From: Paenarthrobacter sp. DKR-5
Lineage (GTDB): Bacteria; Actinomycetota; Actinomycetes; Actinomycetales; Micrococcaceae
DNA length: 64,000 nucleotides
Assembly: GCF_018531425.1 (NCBI RefSeq)
Contig: NZ_JAHBOI010000008.1
Span: 95,621 to 159,620, forward strand
Direction of reading: 5' to 3'
Position 1 is the stretch's first letter, and each line of letters opens with the position of its first letter. A program made the translations under genes and the position numbers. Below the pieces are notes generated by a model. The model saw only the letters and a program-made list of their open reading frames with translations. It had not been told where the DNA came from and did no database searches. Positions 34,111-42,413 of this stretch are shown here, piece by piece.

Positions 34111-34823
34111 CGGACGGTCTCAAGTGGGCGGTCTTCGCCTTGTGCCTGGCGCTGGCGGCGAGCCGTTTCCAAGCGGTCCGGCGCGGCGGTTCCCGCGCGC
34201 TGTTCACCGGTTTCCTGCTGGTCGCGGCGACTGTGGCACTGAACATCGGCTCCGCGTACGGTGCGGTTGACGCAGTCCTCGGCGGCCGCAACTACGCGAA
34301 CCTCCTGCTCCACCTGATGCTGTACGGGGTGTTTGTGATCCTCGGCTTCAAGGTCGCAGCGGCCTACCGTTCGCGGCTGGGCTCCAGGCTCACCAGGGGT
34401 CCGGCCGGCATGGTGGTGCTGGCCGTCCTGGCCGCGGTGATGACGGCATTCTTCTTCGCCAGCGACGTGCCGACGTCGTCCGTGGGCCTGGGCCGCTTCG
34501 CCGGCCAGCGCATGGTGCAGCTGTACTCCCAGGCCGCGCTGCTCTACCCCGCCTACGTCGCCGCCGTGCTGCTCGGGCCCGTGGCCGCCGCCCCGTTCCG
34601 CCCCGGCCGGCCGCTCAGCCGGGCCGCCGGCGCGCTCCTCGGCATCGGTTTCGTCCTCGTCCTTGTCAGCACCGGCATGGCTTTCACGACCTGCTTCGGC
34701 CCGATGTTTGCCCGCCTCAACTACGGGGCCCTGCTGTCGGTCGCCGTGGGCCTGACGCTGGTCCGGTTCGACCAGCGGCTTAACCGGCGGCGCCGCTCAA
34801 ACCCTCTGCGCTCCGAGCAGTAG
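34107..34823 (+). CDS. membrane protein of unknown function, about seven helices
   Basis: Integral membrane protein of 238 aa with hydrophobic segments at about 5-22, 28-48, 62-83, 95-118, 140-162, 174-195 and 205-225. MTDGLKWAVF was chosen because its ATG overlaps the stop of the HTH gene; the longer frame adds five residues. No family recognised. Coupling to a DNA-binding protein suggests a membrane-linked regulatory pair. The end overlaps the convergent PAP2-like gene by 27 bp. Confidence 0.65.
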   Translation: MTDGLKWAVFALCLALAASRFQAVRRGGSRALFTGFLLVAATVALNIGSAYGAVDAVLGGRNYANLLLHLMLYGVFVILGFKVAAAYRSRLGSRLTRGPAGMVVLAVLAAVMTAFFFASDVPTSSVGLGRFAGQRMVQLYSQAALLYPAYVAAVLLGPVAAAPFRPGRPLSRAAGALLGIGFVLVLVSTGMAFTTCFGPMFARLNYGALLSVAVGLTLVRFDQRLNRRRRSNPLRSEQ

Positions 34824-35408
34824 CACCAGCACCCCGGCCGTCAGGGCCCCGGCAGCCGCGCCCGCGACGACCTGGGCGGTGGTGTGGTCCCCCAGCTCGA
34901 CCCGGGACCAGCACACCAGCGGCACCAGCAGCAGCAGCGGCAGCCATCCGTCGCCGGCAAAGCGGACCACGGCGAGCACGACAAAGGTGGCGACGGCGGC
35001 GTGCGCGGAGAGCTTCCAGCCGAGATTGACCGCCCCGACGAGGACCAGGCCGAACAGTGTCGCCCAGAGAACCGCCGCGAGCTGCGGCCCCGCCCCGAGC
35101 AGCGCCAGCAGCCCTGTCCCGGCGAGCACCGATACCAAAGCCCCCGCGAACACGGGCCGGCGCTGTGCCCGGTTGCCAACATGATGGTCGCTGATCCTTC
35201 CGGACCGGCTGAGCACTTCCAGGGCCGCGAAGGGACCGCCGGTGACGAAGACCAGGCAGACCACAGCCGGGAGCACGCCTGCGGGCCAGCCGCCCTCCCC
35301 CAGCGCCACACCGACCAGCAGGAGCGAAAGCAGCACCGCCGGCGCACACACCTCGGTGACGGCACGGGCGAGCCGCCGCGCCGCCGCCGCGCTGCCTGTC
35401 GGAGTCAT
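34797..35408 (-). CDS. PAP2-like membrane protein
   Basis: Protein of 203 aa with six hydrophobic segments. KLSAHAAVATFVV and LGDHTTAQVVAGAAAG resemble the SxH and HxxxD parts of the PAP2 phosphatase motif, but the first KxxxxxxRP block is not clear, so activity is uncertain. Start MTPTGSAAA follows GGGAGGAA by 5 nt. Convergent with, and overlapping, the preceding membrane gene. Lipid phosphatase-like function is a guess from two motifs. Confidence 0.6.
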   Translation of the reverse strand: MTPTGSAAAARRLARAVTEVCAPAVLLSLLLVGVALGEGGWPAGVLPAVVCLVFVTGGPFAALEVLSRSGRISDHHVGNRAQRRPVFAGALVSVLAGTGLLALLGAGPQLAAVLWATLFGLVLVGAVNLGWKLSAHAAVATFVVLAVVRFAGDGWLPLLLLVPLVCWSRVELGDHTTAQVVAGAAAGALTAGVLVLLLGAQRV

Positions 35409-35573
35409 CCGGTTCCTCCCCTCGGCACCAATTCTTCCCGGTCTTCCCGGTTCCGTCCCGCCGCGCGAGCCCCCGCAGGAGACGTTTCCCGTAATCTGCG
35501 AATCCACCCTTTCACAAATTCATTAGCTCGTGGCACAATGATGATTATGTGAACCGACGACGCCGGCCGGCAT

Positions 35574-35667
35574 CCTCGAGTCATTCCCCGGCTCGGTCGG
35601 GGAACCGGCGAGGGGCACGGCCGAAGGACCGGGCAGCACCCCTGCGGTGGCTGTGCGGGGGTCGAGG
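35574..35667 (+). promoter_or_regulatory. candidate riboswitch aptamer before the amino-acid ABC importer
   Basis: The outer stem CCTCGA/TCGAGG (35574-35579, 35662-35667) encloses a hairpin CCCCG/CGGGG, a second arm GGGGCACGG...CACCCC, and GCGGTGG...GTGC near the 3' side. GAGT after the first stem strand and GCGGTGG...GTGC near the end recall SAM-IV-type aptamers of actinobacteria, but GGCAACC is not intact. The class is therefore not settled. Confidence 0.3.
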
Positions 35668-35686
35668 GGAGCATTCTTTTGGGGGA

Positions 35687-35720
35687 TGCGTGGTGGCGGG
35701 CCAAGGCCCGCCACCACGCA
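35687..35720 (+). terminator. hairpin downstream of the candidate aptamer
   Basis: Arms TGCGTGGTGGCGGGCC (35687-35702) and 35705-35720 are perfectly complementary with a 2-nt loop, followed by CGTTTAAG. It sits 20 nt after the structured segment and before the coding region, as an attenuator would. Confidence 0.6.
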
Positions 35721-35872
35721 CGTTTAAGCACACTTCTGCGGCGTGCGCCACAATGTTTCGCCGTGTTGCGCCGGGGAATAACCCGCCGAAGAGGCCGTGT
35801 TGTAATTCCTGTTGACCCACGGCCCGCCCGCTGAAGCGGCGAAGCGCCTCCCTGTCGCTAGTTAGGAATTCC

Positions 35873-36691
35873 ATGAAGCACATCCGCCTTGCCCTCCTCG
35901 GCGCCGCCACTGCAGCAGTGCTGGCCGTCACCGGATGTGGTGCTTCCGGGTCGTCGGGAAGCGCGCAGGGCTCCGGCGGGGCGGACACCTCGCTAAGCGA
36001 CGTGCAGTCCTCCGGCACCCTGACAGTCGGCACCGAGGGCACCTACCGGCCGTTCAGCTTCCACAGCGCCGGCAACGGCCCGCTGACCGGCTACGACATC
36101 GACATCATCAACGCCGTCGCCGCCAAGATGGGTGTGAAGGTCAAGTTCCAGGAGACCCAGTGGGACGCGATCTTCGCGGGGCTGGAGTCCAAGCGCTTCG
36201 ACCTGATCGCGAACCAGGTCTCCATCACCGATGAGCGCAAGGCCAAGTACGACTTCTCCGCCCCCTACACGGTGAGCCCCGGCGTCATCGTGACCAAGGC
36301 GGACAACAACAGCATCACCTCCTTTGACACGCTCAAGGGCAAGACCACGGCACAGTCCCTGACCAGCAACTGGTACAAGCTGGCCCAGCAGTCGGGTGCC
36401 AACGTGCAGGCGGTCGAGGGGTGGGCGCAGGCTGTGACGCTGCTGAAGCAGGGCCGCGTGGATGCCACGATCAACGACAAGCTCACCTATCTGGACTACC
36501 AGAAGACCTCCAATGACAGCAGCATCAAGATCGCTGCCGAAACGAAGGACAAGTCCTCCAGCGCGTTCGCGATGCGCAAGGGGGCCACTGCCTTGGAGAC
36601 GGCCGTGAACAAGGCCCTCGAGTCGCTGCGCGCCGACGGCACGCTGGCGAAGATCTCGCAGAAGTACTTCGCGGCCGACGTCACCAAGTAA
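35873..36691 (+). CDS. amino-acid ABC transporter substrate-binding lipoprotein
   Basis: Extracytoplasmic lipoprotein of 272 aa. The signal peptide ends in the lipobox LAVTGC, so Cys22 would be lipidated. SBP family 3 motifs are GTLTVGTEGTYRPFSF, GPLTGYDIDIINAVAAKMG and DLIANQVSITDERKAKYDFS, closest in wording to cystine-binding proteins (TcyA/FliY). It heads an operon with one permease and one ATPase. A sulfur amino acid is favoured by family and by the SAM-like leader, but histidine or glutamine relatives exist. Confidence 0.88.
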   Translation: MKHIRLALLGAATAAVLAVTGCGASGSSGSAQGSGGADTSLSDVQSSGTLTVGTEGTYRPFSFHSAGNGPLTGYDIDIINAVAAKMGVKVKFQETQWDAIFAGLESKRFDLIANQVSITDERKAKYDFSAPYTVSPGVIVTKADNNSITSFDTLKGKTTAQSLTSNWYKLAQQSGANVQAVEGWAQAVTLLKQGRVDATINDKLTYLDYQKTSNDSSIKIAAETKDKSSSAFAMRKGATALETAVNKALESLRADGTLAKISQKYFAADVTK

Positions 36692-36706
36692 CGGCGTCAC
36701 CAAGTA
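36680..36706 (+). repeat. duplicated last codons and stop of the binding-protein gene
   Basis: GTCACCAAGTA occurs at 36680-36690 and again at 36696-36706, a 16-bp step. The second copy, followed by G, duplicates the terminal V-T-K-stop of the gene after its own stop. Confidence 0.6.
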
Positions 36707-36755
36707 GCCGGCCGCCCGCAGCGGACCCGAACCCCAACGGATAGGCTCGAGGAAC

Positions 36756-37421
36756 ATGGACAACAAGTGGGACCTGGTGTGGTCCTCGCTCTGGCCCATC
36801 GTGCAGGGCGGGCTCACCGGAACGGTGCCGCTGGCGCTGGCCTCCTTCGTGATCGGTTTGGTGATCGCACTGGCGGTGGCCCTGATGCGACTGAACCGCA
36901 ACCGGGTGCTCTCCGCCGTCGGCCGGTTCTATGTCTCCGTGATCAGAGGCACCCCGCTGCTGGTTCAGCTGTTCGTGATCTTCTTCGGCCTTCCCTCCGT
37001 GGGCATCCAGCTGGATCCGTGGCCGAGCGCGATCATCGCCTTCTCGCTCAACGTGGGCGGCTACGCGGCGGAGATCATCCGGGCCGCCATCCTCTCGGTG
37101 CCCAAGGGCCAATGGGAGGCTGCGCACACCATCGGGATGTCCGGGAGCCAGACGCTGCGGCGGATCGTGCTGCCGCAGGCGGCCCGGGTGTCCGTCCCGC
37201 CGCTGTCCAACACCTTCATCAGCCTGGTCAAGGACACCTCGCTGGCGTCGCTGATCCTGGTGACCGAACTGTTCCGCCAGGCGCAGCAGGTGGCCGCGTT
37301 CAGCCAGGAGTTCATGGTCCTCTACGTCGAGGCCGCGGTGGTCTACTGGGTGTTCTGCACCATCCTCTCCGCCGGCCAGTCAGCACTGGAAAAGAGGCTT
37401 GACCGCTATGTCGCCCACTGA
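36756..37421 (+). CDS. amino-acid ABC transporter permease
   Basis: Membrane subunit of 221 aa of the HisM/TcyB family with about five helices. IRGTPLLVQLFVIFFGLP and the cytoplasmic EAA loop EAAHTIGMSGSQTLRRIVLPQA contact the ATPase. It probably forms a homodimer since no second permease is present. Start ATG lies 64 bp after the binding-protein stop. Its end overlaps the ATPase gene by 14 bp. Confidence 0.92.
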   Translation: MDNKWDLVWSSLWPIVQGGLTGTVPLALASFVIGLVIALAVALMRLNRNRVLSAVGRFYVSVIRGTPLLVQLFVIFFGLPSVGIQLDPWPSAIIAFSLNVGGYAAEIIRAAILSVPKGQWEAAHTIGMSGSQTLRRIVLPQAARVSVPPLSNTFISLVKDTSLASLILVTELFRQAQQVAAFSQEFMVLYVEAAVVYWVFCTILSAGQSALEKRLDRYVAH

Positions 37422-38178
37422 GGACGCCGCCCTGCTGGAAGTCCGCGGCCTGCGCAAGGCCTTCGGGGGCCACGAGGTGCTCAAGGACATCGATCTGACC
37501 GTGCGCCGCGGTTCGGTGCTCGCTCTGATCGGCCCGTCCGGCTCCGGCAAGACCACGGTGCTGCGCTGCCTGAACGGTCTGGAGACCCCCGACGGCGGAA
37601 CGGTCGCGGTGGGCGGCGGGTTGAGCGTGGACTTCGGCGCGAAGGTGTCCCGGAAGGAACTCGCCGCCCTGCGGGACCGCAGCGCCATGGTGTTCCAGCA
37701 CTACAACCTGTTCCCGCACATGACCGTGCTGCAGAACGTCATCGAAGGGCCGGTCCAGGTGCAGAAGCGGCCGCGCGCGGAGGTCATTGCCGAAGCCGAG
37801 CAGCTGCTCGCCCGCGTCGGCCTCGAGGGACGCAGCGGCAGCTACCCGTTCGAGCTCTCGGGCGGCCAGCAGCAGCGCGTGGGGATCGTCCGGGCGCTGG
37901 CGCTGAAGCCGCAGCTGCTGCTGTTCGACGAGCCAACCTCGGCCCTCGACCCGGAACTGGTCGGGGACGTGCTGACGGTCATCAAGGAGCTGGCGGACGA
38001 GGCCTGGACGATGGTGATCGTCACGCACGAGCTCGCCTTCGCGCGCCAGGTGGCGGACGAGGTGATCTTCATGGACGGCGGCGTCGTCGTCGAACGCGGG
38101 CACCCGGACACGGTGCTGCGGGACCCCGCGGAGGAACGCACCCGCCAGTTCGTGCACCGGCTGCTGAACCCGTTCTAG
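37408..38178 (+). CDS. amino-acid ABC transporter ATP-binding protein
   Basis: ATPase of 256 aa of the GlnQ/TcyC family: Walker A GPSGSGKTT, Q loop VFQHYNLFPHMT, signature LSGGQQQRVG, Walker B LLFDEPTSALDPE and H-loop THE. It drives uptake with the permease upstream. The ATG within the permease end was chosen because AAAGAGG precedes it; the in-frame TTG upstream has no site. Its TAG shares the CTAG palindrome with the TAG of the convergent monooxygenase gene. Confidence 0.94.
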   Translation: MSPTEDAALLEVRGLRKAFGGHEVLKDIDLTVRRGSVLALIGPSGSGKTTVLRCLNGLETPDGGTVAVGGGLSVDFGAKVSRKELAALRDRSAMVFQHYNLFPHMTVLQNVIEGPVQVQKRPRAEVIAEAEQLLARVGLEGRSGSYPFELSGGQQQRVGIVRALALKPQLLLFDEPTSALDPELVGDVLTVIKELADEAWTMVIVTHELAFARQVADEVIFMDGGVVVERGHPDTVLRDPAEERTRQFVHRLLNPF

Positions 38179-39212
38179 GCCGGCTGCTGCCCCAGCTCCT
38201 GCTGCACCAGCGGGAGGACCTCCGTGCCGAGCAGTTCGATCGCCTCGAGCACCAGCTGCTGCGGGACGGACGAGAAGTCCAGCTGGAAGATCTGCCGGTC
38301 GTGGCCGAGCGCCGCGTGCATCCGAACCACTTTTTCCGCGACCTGCTCCGCGTTGCCCACAAACAGTCCGCCGGCGGGGGCCACCTGCGCGTCGTAGCTG
38401 ACCTTGCCCGGTTTGTGGAATCCGCGCTCCTCCGCGATGCGCGTCATCGAATCCATCCAGTACGGCTGGTAGGTGTCCTTGGCGTTCCGCCGCAACACCA
38501 GCCCGGGCGTGCTCACCCCCACCCGGAGCGCGGCCGGGTCATGGCCGGCCTCGGCGGCGCTTTGCCGGTAGAGCGCGGCATGCCGGGCGAAGCCGTCCAC
38601 CGCTCCGCCGAGCACGGCGTACATCACGTTCCGCCCCAGCCGCGCCGCGCGCACCGTGGACTGCGGCGTTCCGCCGGTCGCGATCCAGATGTCCAGTTCC
38701 TTGCCGAACGGCCGCGGCAGCACCTGCGCGTCCATCAGCGAGGGCCGGAAGTTGCCCTGCCAGGTGATGCGCTCCTGCCGGTTCAGCTGCAGGAGCAGCC
38801 CGATCTTCTCCTCGTACAAGGCGTCATAGTCCTCCAGCCGGGCTCCGAACAGCGGGTAGGACTCGATGAACGAGCCGCGGCCGGCCGTCAGTTCCGCCCG
38901 GCCCTGCGAGATGAGGTCGATCGTGGCGAACTGCTGGAACACGCGCACCGGGTCCTCGGTGCTGAGCACTGTCACGGCGCTGCCGACATGGATGTTCGTC
39001 GTCTGCGCCGCCGCGGCCGCGAGGATCGTCGACGGCGAGCTGACCGAGTAGTCCGGCCGGTGGTGCTCGCCCACGCCGAAGTACGCCAGCCCGACCTCGT
39101 CCGCGAGCCGGGCGCGCTCCAGCAGGTCCGCGGTGTTCTGCGCGGGAGAGACCTGCTCCCCCGTCACCGGATTGCGGTGAATGTCGCCGAAGCTGAAGAT
39201 GCCTAGTTCCAT
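38175..39212 (-). CDS. LLM-class flavin-dependent monooxygenase
   Basis: Bacterial luciferase-like protein of 345 aa that uses reduced flavin. MELGIFSFGDIHRNP, YFGVGEHHRPDYSVSSP, TVLSTEDPVRVFQQFATIDLIS and ELTAGRGSF are typical of the family. Relatives near sulfur amino-acid importers oxidise sulfur compounds, which would fit the convergent cystine-type transporter, but the substrate is unknown. The start was set at MELGIF, where the family begins. The gene is followed by no gap to the convergent ATPase gene. Confidence 0.82.
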   Translation of the reverse strand: MELGIFSFGDIHRNPVTGEQVSPAQNTADLLERARLADEVGLAYFGVGEHHRPDYSVSSPSTILAAAAAQTTNIHVGSAVTVLSTEDPVRVFQQFATIDLISQGRAELTAGRGSFIESYPLFGARLEDYDALYEEKIGLLLQLNRQERITWQGNFRPSLMDAQVLPRPFGKELDIWIATGGTPQSTVRAARLGRNVMYAVLGGAVDGFARHAALYRQSAAEAGHDPAALRVGVSTPGLVLRRNAKDTYQPYWMDSMTRIAEERGFHKPGKVSYDAQVAPAGGLFVGNAEQVAEKVVRMHAALGHDRQIFQLDFSSVPQQLVLEAIELLGTEVLPLVQQELGQQPA

Positions 39213-39266
39213 ACCCGGCCCAACCTGTAGATGCGTATGCATATTCCCTGCGGCGCCGCGTTCCTC

Positions 39267-39325
39267 CCGAACGGCCAGTTGCGGCGGGCTTTTCCGGCGG
39301 GAGGCCGCCACAACTGGCCGTTCGG
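39267..39325. repeat. intergenic palindrome, family copy 5
   Basis: Arms 39267-39287 and 39305-39325 are 21 bp with one mismatch. It follows the stop of the alpha-mannosidase gene by 17 bp and precedes the monooxygenase start. Core GAACGGCCAGTTGCGGCGG. Confidence 0.82.
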
Positions 39326-39341
39326 AGGGGAACCGGAAGGT

Positions 39342-42300
39342 TCAGACCCGGCGGAAGCGCAGGGTGACCAGCTGGAACGGCCGGAGCGTGAGCTCTGCGG
39401 AGTCCGTGCCGGGCACCAGGTCCACCGCGGGGTCCGGCTCACGTTCCAGCAGGTCGACCGCCGCCACCTCCACGGCGTCGAAATTCGCCTTCACGATGCC
39501 GGTCGAGCGCTCCCCGAGGGACTCGTACAGGCGCACGACGACGTCGCCGCTGCCGTCCGCCGCCAGCTTCACCGCTTCCACCACAAGCGCCGGGTTGAAG
39601 ACGGACACCAGCGGTTCCACCGGCCCGGACCCGCGCCGCCGCCGGGGGGCCACGTTGGTCCGGTACCCTTCCTCGACCGCGCCGGCGATCCCGCTGCCGG
39701 GCCGGACGGACACGGTGAACTCGTGCACGCCGCGGTCCGCGGCCGGATCCGGGAACGTGGGCGAGCGCAGCAACGACAGCCGCACCTTCGTCGTCGTGCC
39801 GCGTCCGGGGCGGACGGCGCGGGTCACGTCGTGGCCGTAGGTTGAGTCATTGGCGATGGCGACGCCGTAGCCCGGCTCGCCCACGTGAATCCAGCGGTGT
39901 GCGCAGATTTCGAACTTGGCCCACTCCCAGGAGGTGTTCACGTGCGTGGGGCGGAAGACGTGCCCGAACTGGGTTTCGGAGGCGGACCTGTCAGCGTGCA
40001 CATCCAGCGCGAAGCCGAGTTTGAGCAGCTTGCGCTTCTCCTGCCAGTCCACGCTGGTGTGAATGGTCAGTGCGTCGGCACCGGCAGCCAGTTCGAGGCG
40101 CTGTGTCACCGGGGAGCCGCCGGCGAGCCGTTCGACCACGACGACGGCGTCCCACCCGCCGCGTTCGAGCGTGACCGAGCGCGCTTCGCCCAGCACCGTG
40201 ACGTTGCGGCGGTAGAACTCGTCGATGTCCCAGGCGTCCCAGGCAATGGGGGTGTCGCGGAACAGTTCGAGCACGTTCCCGAACTCGCCGGGCGCAATCG
40301 CGTCGCGGCCGCTCGCGTAGTCGATGAGCGAATCGATCAGCCCGTCGGCCGTGATCCGGACCCGGAGGATGCCGTTGTCCAGGATGTAGCCGCCGTCATG
40401 TTCGCTGACCTCGACGGGAGCCTCCGCGGCCGAGGCCGGCGCCGCGCCGAGGGCCGGCACCCCGGCCCTCTCGTGCGGGGCGGCGTTGAACACGAGGTCG
40501 GCCGTGCCCTCGCCGGCGAGCACCGACTGGGCTGAGCCGATCAGCTCCTCCAGTTCGCGGCCGATGGCGGCATAGTTGCGTTCGGCGTCCCGGTGCACCC
40601 AGGCGATGGCGCTGCCGGGGAGGATGTCGTGGAACTGCTGCAGCAGCACCAGCCGCCACAGCCGCTGCAGCGCCTCGGCCGGATAGGAGGCGCCGGTGCG
40701 CACCGCAGCTGTCGCCGCCCACAGCTCGGCCTCACGGAGCAGGTGCTCACTGCGCCGGTTGCCCTGCTTGGTGCGGGCCTGGCTGGTGTAGGTGCCCCGG
40801 TGCAGCTCCAGGTAGAGTTCGCCCACCCAGACCGCGGGGGCCGCATATTCGGCTTCGGCTTCTTCGAAGAAGCTGCGCGGGCTGCCCAGGCGCACCTTCG
40901 GGGACCCTTCGAGGTCCGCGGTCCGCTCGGCGGCGGCGATCATCTCGCGGGTGGGACCCCCGCCGCCGTCGCCGTAGCCGAAGGGCAGCAGGGACACGTT
41001 GCCCCGGCCGTGGTCGCGGTAGCTGCGCTCCGCCTTGGCCAGCTCCGCCCCCGTCATCTCCGCGTTGTACGTGTCCGCCGGCGGGAAGTGCGTGAAGAGG
41101 CGTGAGCCGTCGATGCCCTCCCAGAGGAAGGTGTGCGAGGGCAGCCGGTTGACCTGGTTCCAGGACAGCTTCTGCGTCAGGAACCAGCCGATGCCTGCCG
41201 AGCGGGCGATCTGCGGCAGGGCAGCCGAATAGCCGAAGGAATCTGGCAGCCACGCTTCCCGGCAATCCACCCCGAACTCCTCCTGGAAGAAGGTTTTGCC
41301 CTCGACGAACTGCCGGGCCATCGCCTCCCCGCCGGGCATGTTGGTGTCCGATTCGACCCACATCCCGCCGACCGGGACGAACCGGCCCTGTCCGGCCCGC
41401 TCCTTGATCCGGCCGAAGAGCTCCGGATAGTGCTCCTTCATCCACAGCAGCTGCTGCGCCGAGGAGCAGGCGAACACGAAGTCGGGGCGCTCCTCCATCA
41501 GCTGCAGCACGTTGGCGAAGGTCCGGGCGCACTTGCGGATGGTCTCGCGCACCGGCCAGAGCCAGGCCGAGTCGATGTGCGCATGGCCGGTGGCCACAAT
41601 CCGGTGCGCGGAGGCATTGGCCGGCCGCGCAAGGACCTCCGCGAGCTCCTGCCGCCCGGCCGCGGCGTGGGCCGCGACGTCGTCGGGGTCCACCCGGTCC
41701 ATCATGCGCTCGAGGGCGGCGAGGATGTTGTAGCGCCGCGGCTGGTCCTCCGGCAGCTCCTGCATCAGGCCGCTGAGCGCGACCACGTCCTGGATCAAGC
41801 CCTGGACGTGCTCGTCCAGCTCGGCAATCACGATGGGCCCGAGCCGGTACAGCGGGGCCGGTCCGGCTGTCGAGCGCTCGCCCAGGGGCGTGGGCGCGAA
41901 GCTGAAGTCCTGCGCGATGTCCGGGTTCGCGGCGGCCTCCACGTAGAACAGCACGTCCCGTTCCGCGCCGAGCAGCTTCAGCGGCACGTGCCGGTTGCGC
42001 GGGGAGACCGCCTTGAGGATCCGGCCGGTGCCGCTGTAGGCGAGGCCCTCGCACTGGAAGCCGGGCCACTCCCCCGTGAATCCCAGATCCACCAGCAGTT
42101 CAACCGAGCGCGCCTCGGCCTCGCCCCAGCCCTCGGGGACAGTCCCGGTCAGCCGGAGCCAGCGGGTGGCCCAGGCCGCGCCCCACGGGTCGCCCTCGGC
42201 CACCGGGGCGTAGGTCTGCCCCGCCGCTTCCGTGAAGCTGACCGGCTCCCCGGGCGCATCCCATGCTTCGGCGGCGAGCGGGACCGTGCGCGCGTAGCGG

Positions 42301-42368
42301 GCCGGGAGCAGGGTGTCCTGGACGAACCTGGTCAGGCGCGCCTCGGTGAGCAAGCGGTCATCGTGCAC
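39342..42368 (-). CDS. GH38 alpha-mannosidase
   Basis: Cytoplasmic glycosidase of 1008 aa. The catalytic GH38 barrel has ATGHAHIDSAWLWPVRE (zinc ligands H and D), GGMWVESDTNMPGGEA (nucleophile Asp), and LPDSFGYSAALPQI. The middle and C-terminal beta domains complete the usual length of about 1000. It trims alpha-mannosides from glycans such as yeast or plant mannans after import. The GTG start follows AGGAG. No transporter is adjacent; fdhD lies 45 bp upstream in the same direction but in a different function group. Confidence 0.9.
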   Translation of the reverse strand: MHDDRLLTEARLTRFVQDTLLPARYARTVPLAAEAWDAPGEPVSFTEAAGQTYAPVAEGDPWGAAWATRWLRLTGTVPEGWGEAEARSVELLVDLGFTGEWPGFQCEGLAYSGTGRILKAVSPRNRHVPLKLLGAERDVLFYVEAAANPDIAQDFSFAPTPLGERSTAGPAPLYRLGPIVIAELDEHVQGLIQDVVALSGLMQELPEDQPRRYNILAALERMMDRVDPDDVAAHAAAGRQELAEVLARPANASAHRIVATGHAHIDSAWLWPVRETIRKCARTFANVLQLMEERPDFVFACSSAQQLLWMKEHYPELFGRIKERAGQGRFVPVGGMWVESDTNMPGGEAMARQFVEGKTFFQEEFGVDCREAWLPDSFGYSAALPQIARSAGIGWFLTQKLSWNQVNRLPSHTFLWEGIDGSRLFTHFPPADTYNAEMTGAELAKAERSYRDHGRGNVSLLPFGYGDGGGGPTREMIAAAERTADLEGSPKVRLGSPRSFFEEAEAEYAAPAVWVGELYLELHRGTYTSQARTKQGNRRSEHLLREAELWAATAAVRTGASYPAEALQRLWRLVLLQQFHDILPGSAIAWVHRDAERNYAAIGRELEELIGSAQSVLAGEGTADLVFNAAPHERAGVPALGAAPASAAEAPVEVSEHDGGYILDNGILRVRITADGLIDSLIDYASGRDAIAPGEFGNVLELFRDTPIAWDAWDIDEFYRRNVTVLGEARSVTLERGGWDAVVVVERLAGGSPVTQRLELAAGADALTIHTSVDWQEKRKLLKLGFALDVHADRSASETQFGHVFRPTHVNTSWEWAKFEICAHRWIHVGEPGYGVAIANDSTYGHDVTRAVRPGRGTTTKVRLSLLRSPTFPDPAADRGVHEFTVSVRPGSGIAGAVEEGYRTNVAPRRRRGSGPVEPLVSVFNPALVVEAVKLAADGSGDVVVRLYESLGERSTGIVKANFDAVEVAAVDLLEREPDPAVDLVPGTDSAELTLRPFQLVTLRFRRV

Positions 42369-42413
42369 TGTCGGGCTCCTGACGTTCGGCGCTGCCGCCG
42401 GGCTCAGGGGCCG

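Larger units (their letters stand above)
35409..35872 (+). other. 464-bp non-coding leader region of the ABC importer
   Basis: No gene was found here. From left to right it holds a likely promoter (TTATGT near 35545), a GC-rich structured segment closed by CCTCGA/TCGAGG (35574-35667), a perfect terminator hairpin (35687-35720), and about 150 nt of further leader that ends at the substrate-binding protein start. This layout is that of a transcriptional riboswitch or attenuator. Confidence 0.5.

Noticed and set aside
34797..35507. Longer start of the PAP2-like protein at 35507
   Set aside because: The 33 extra residues are hydrophilic and lack a ribosome site, whereas the ATG at 35408 has GGGAGGAA.
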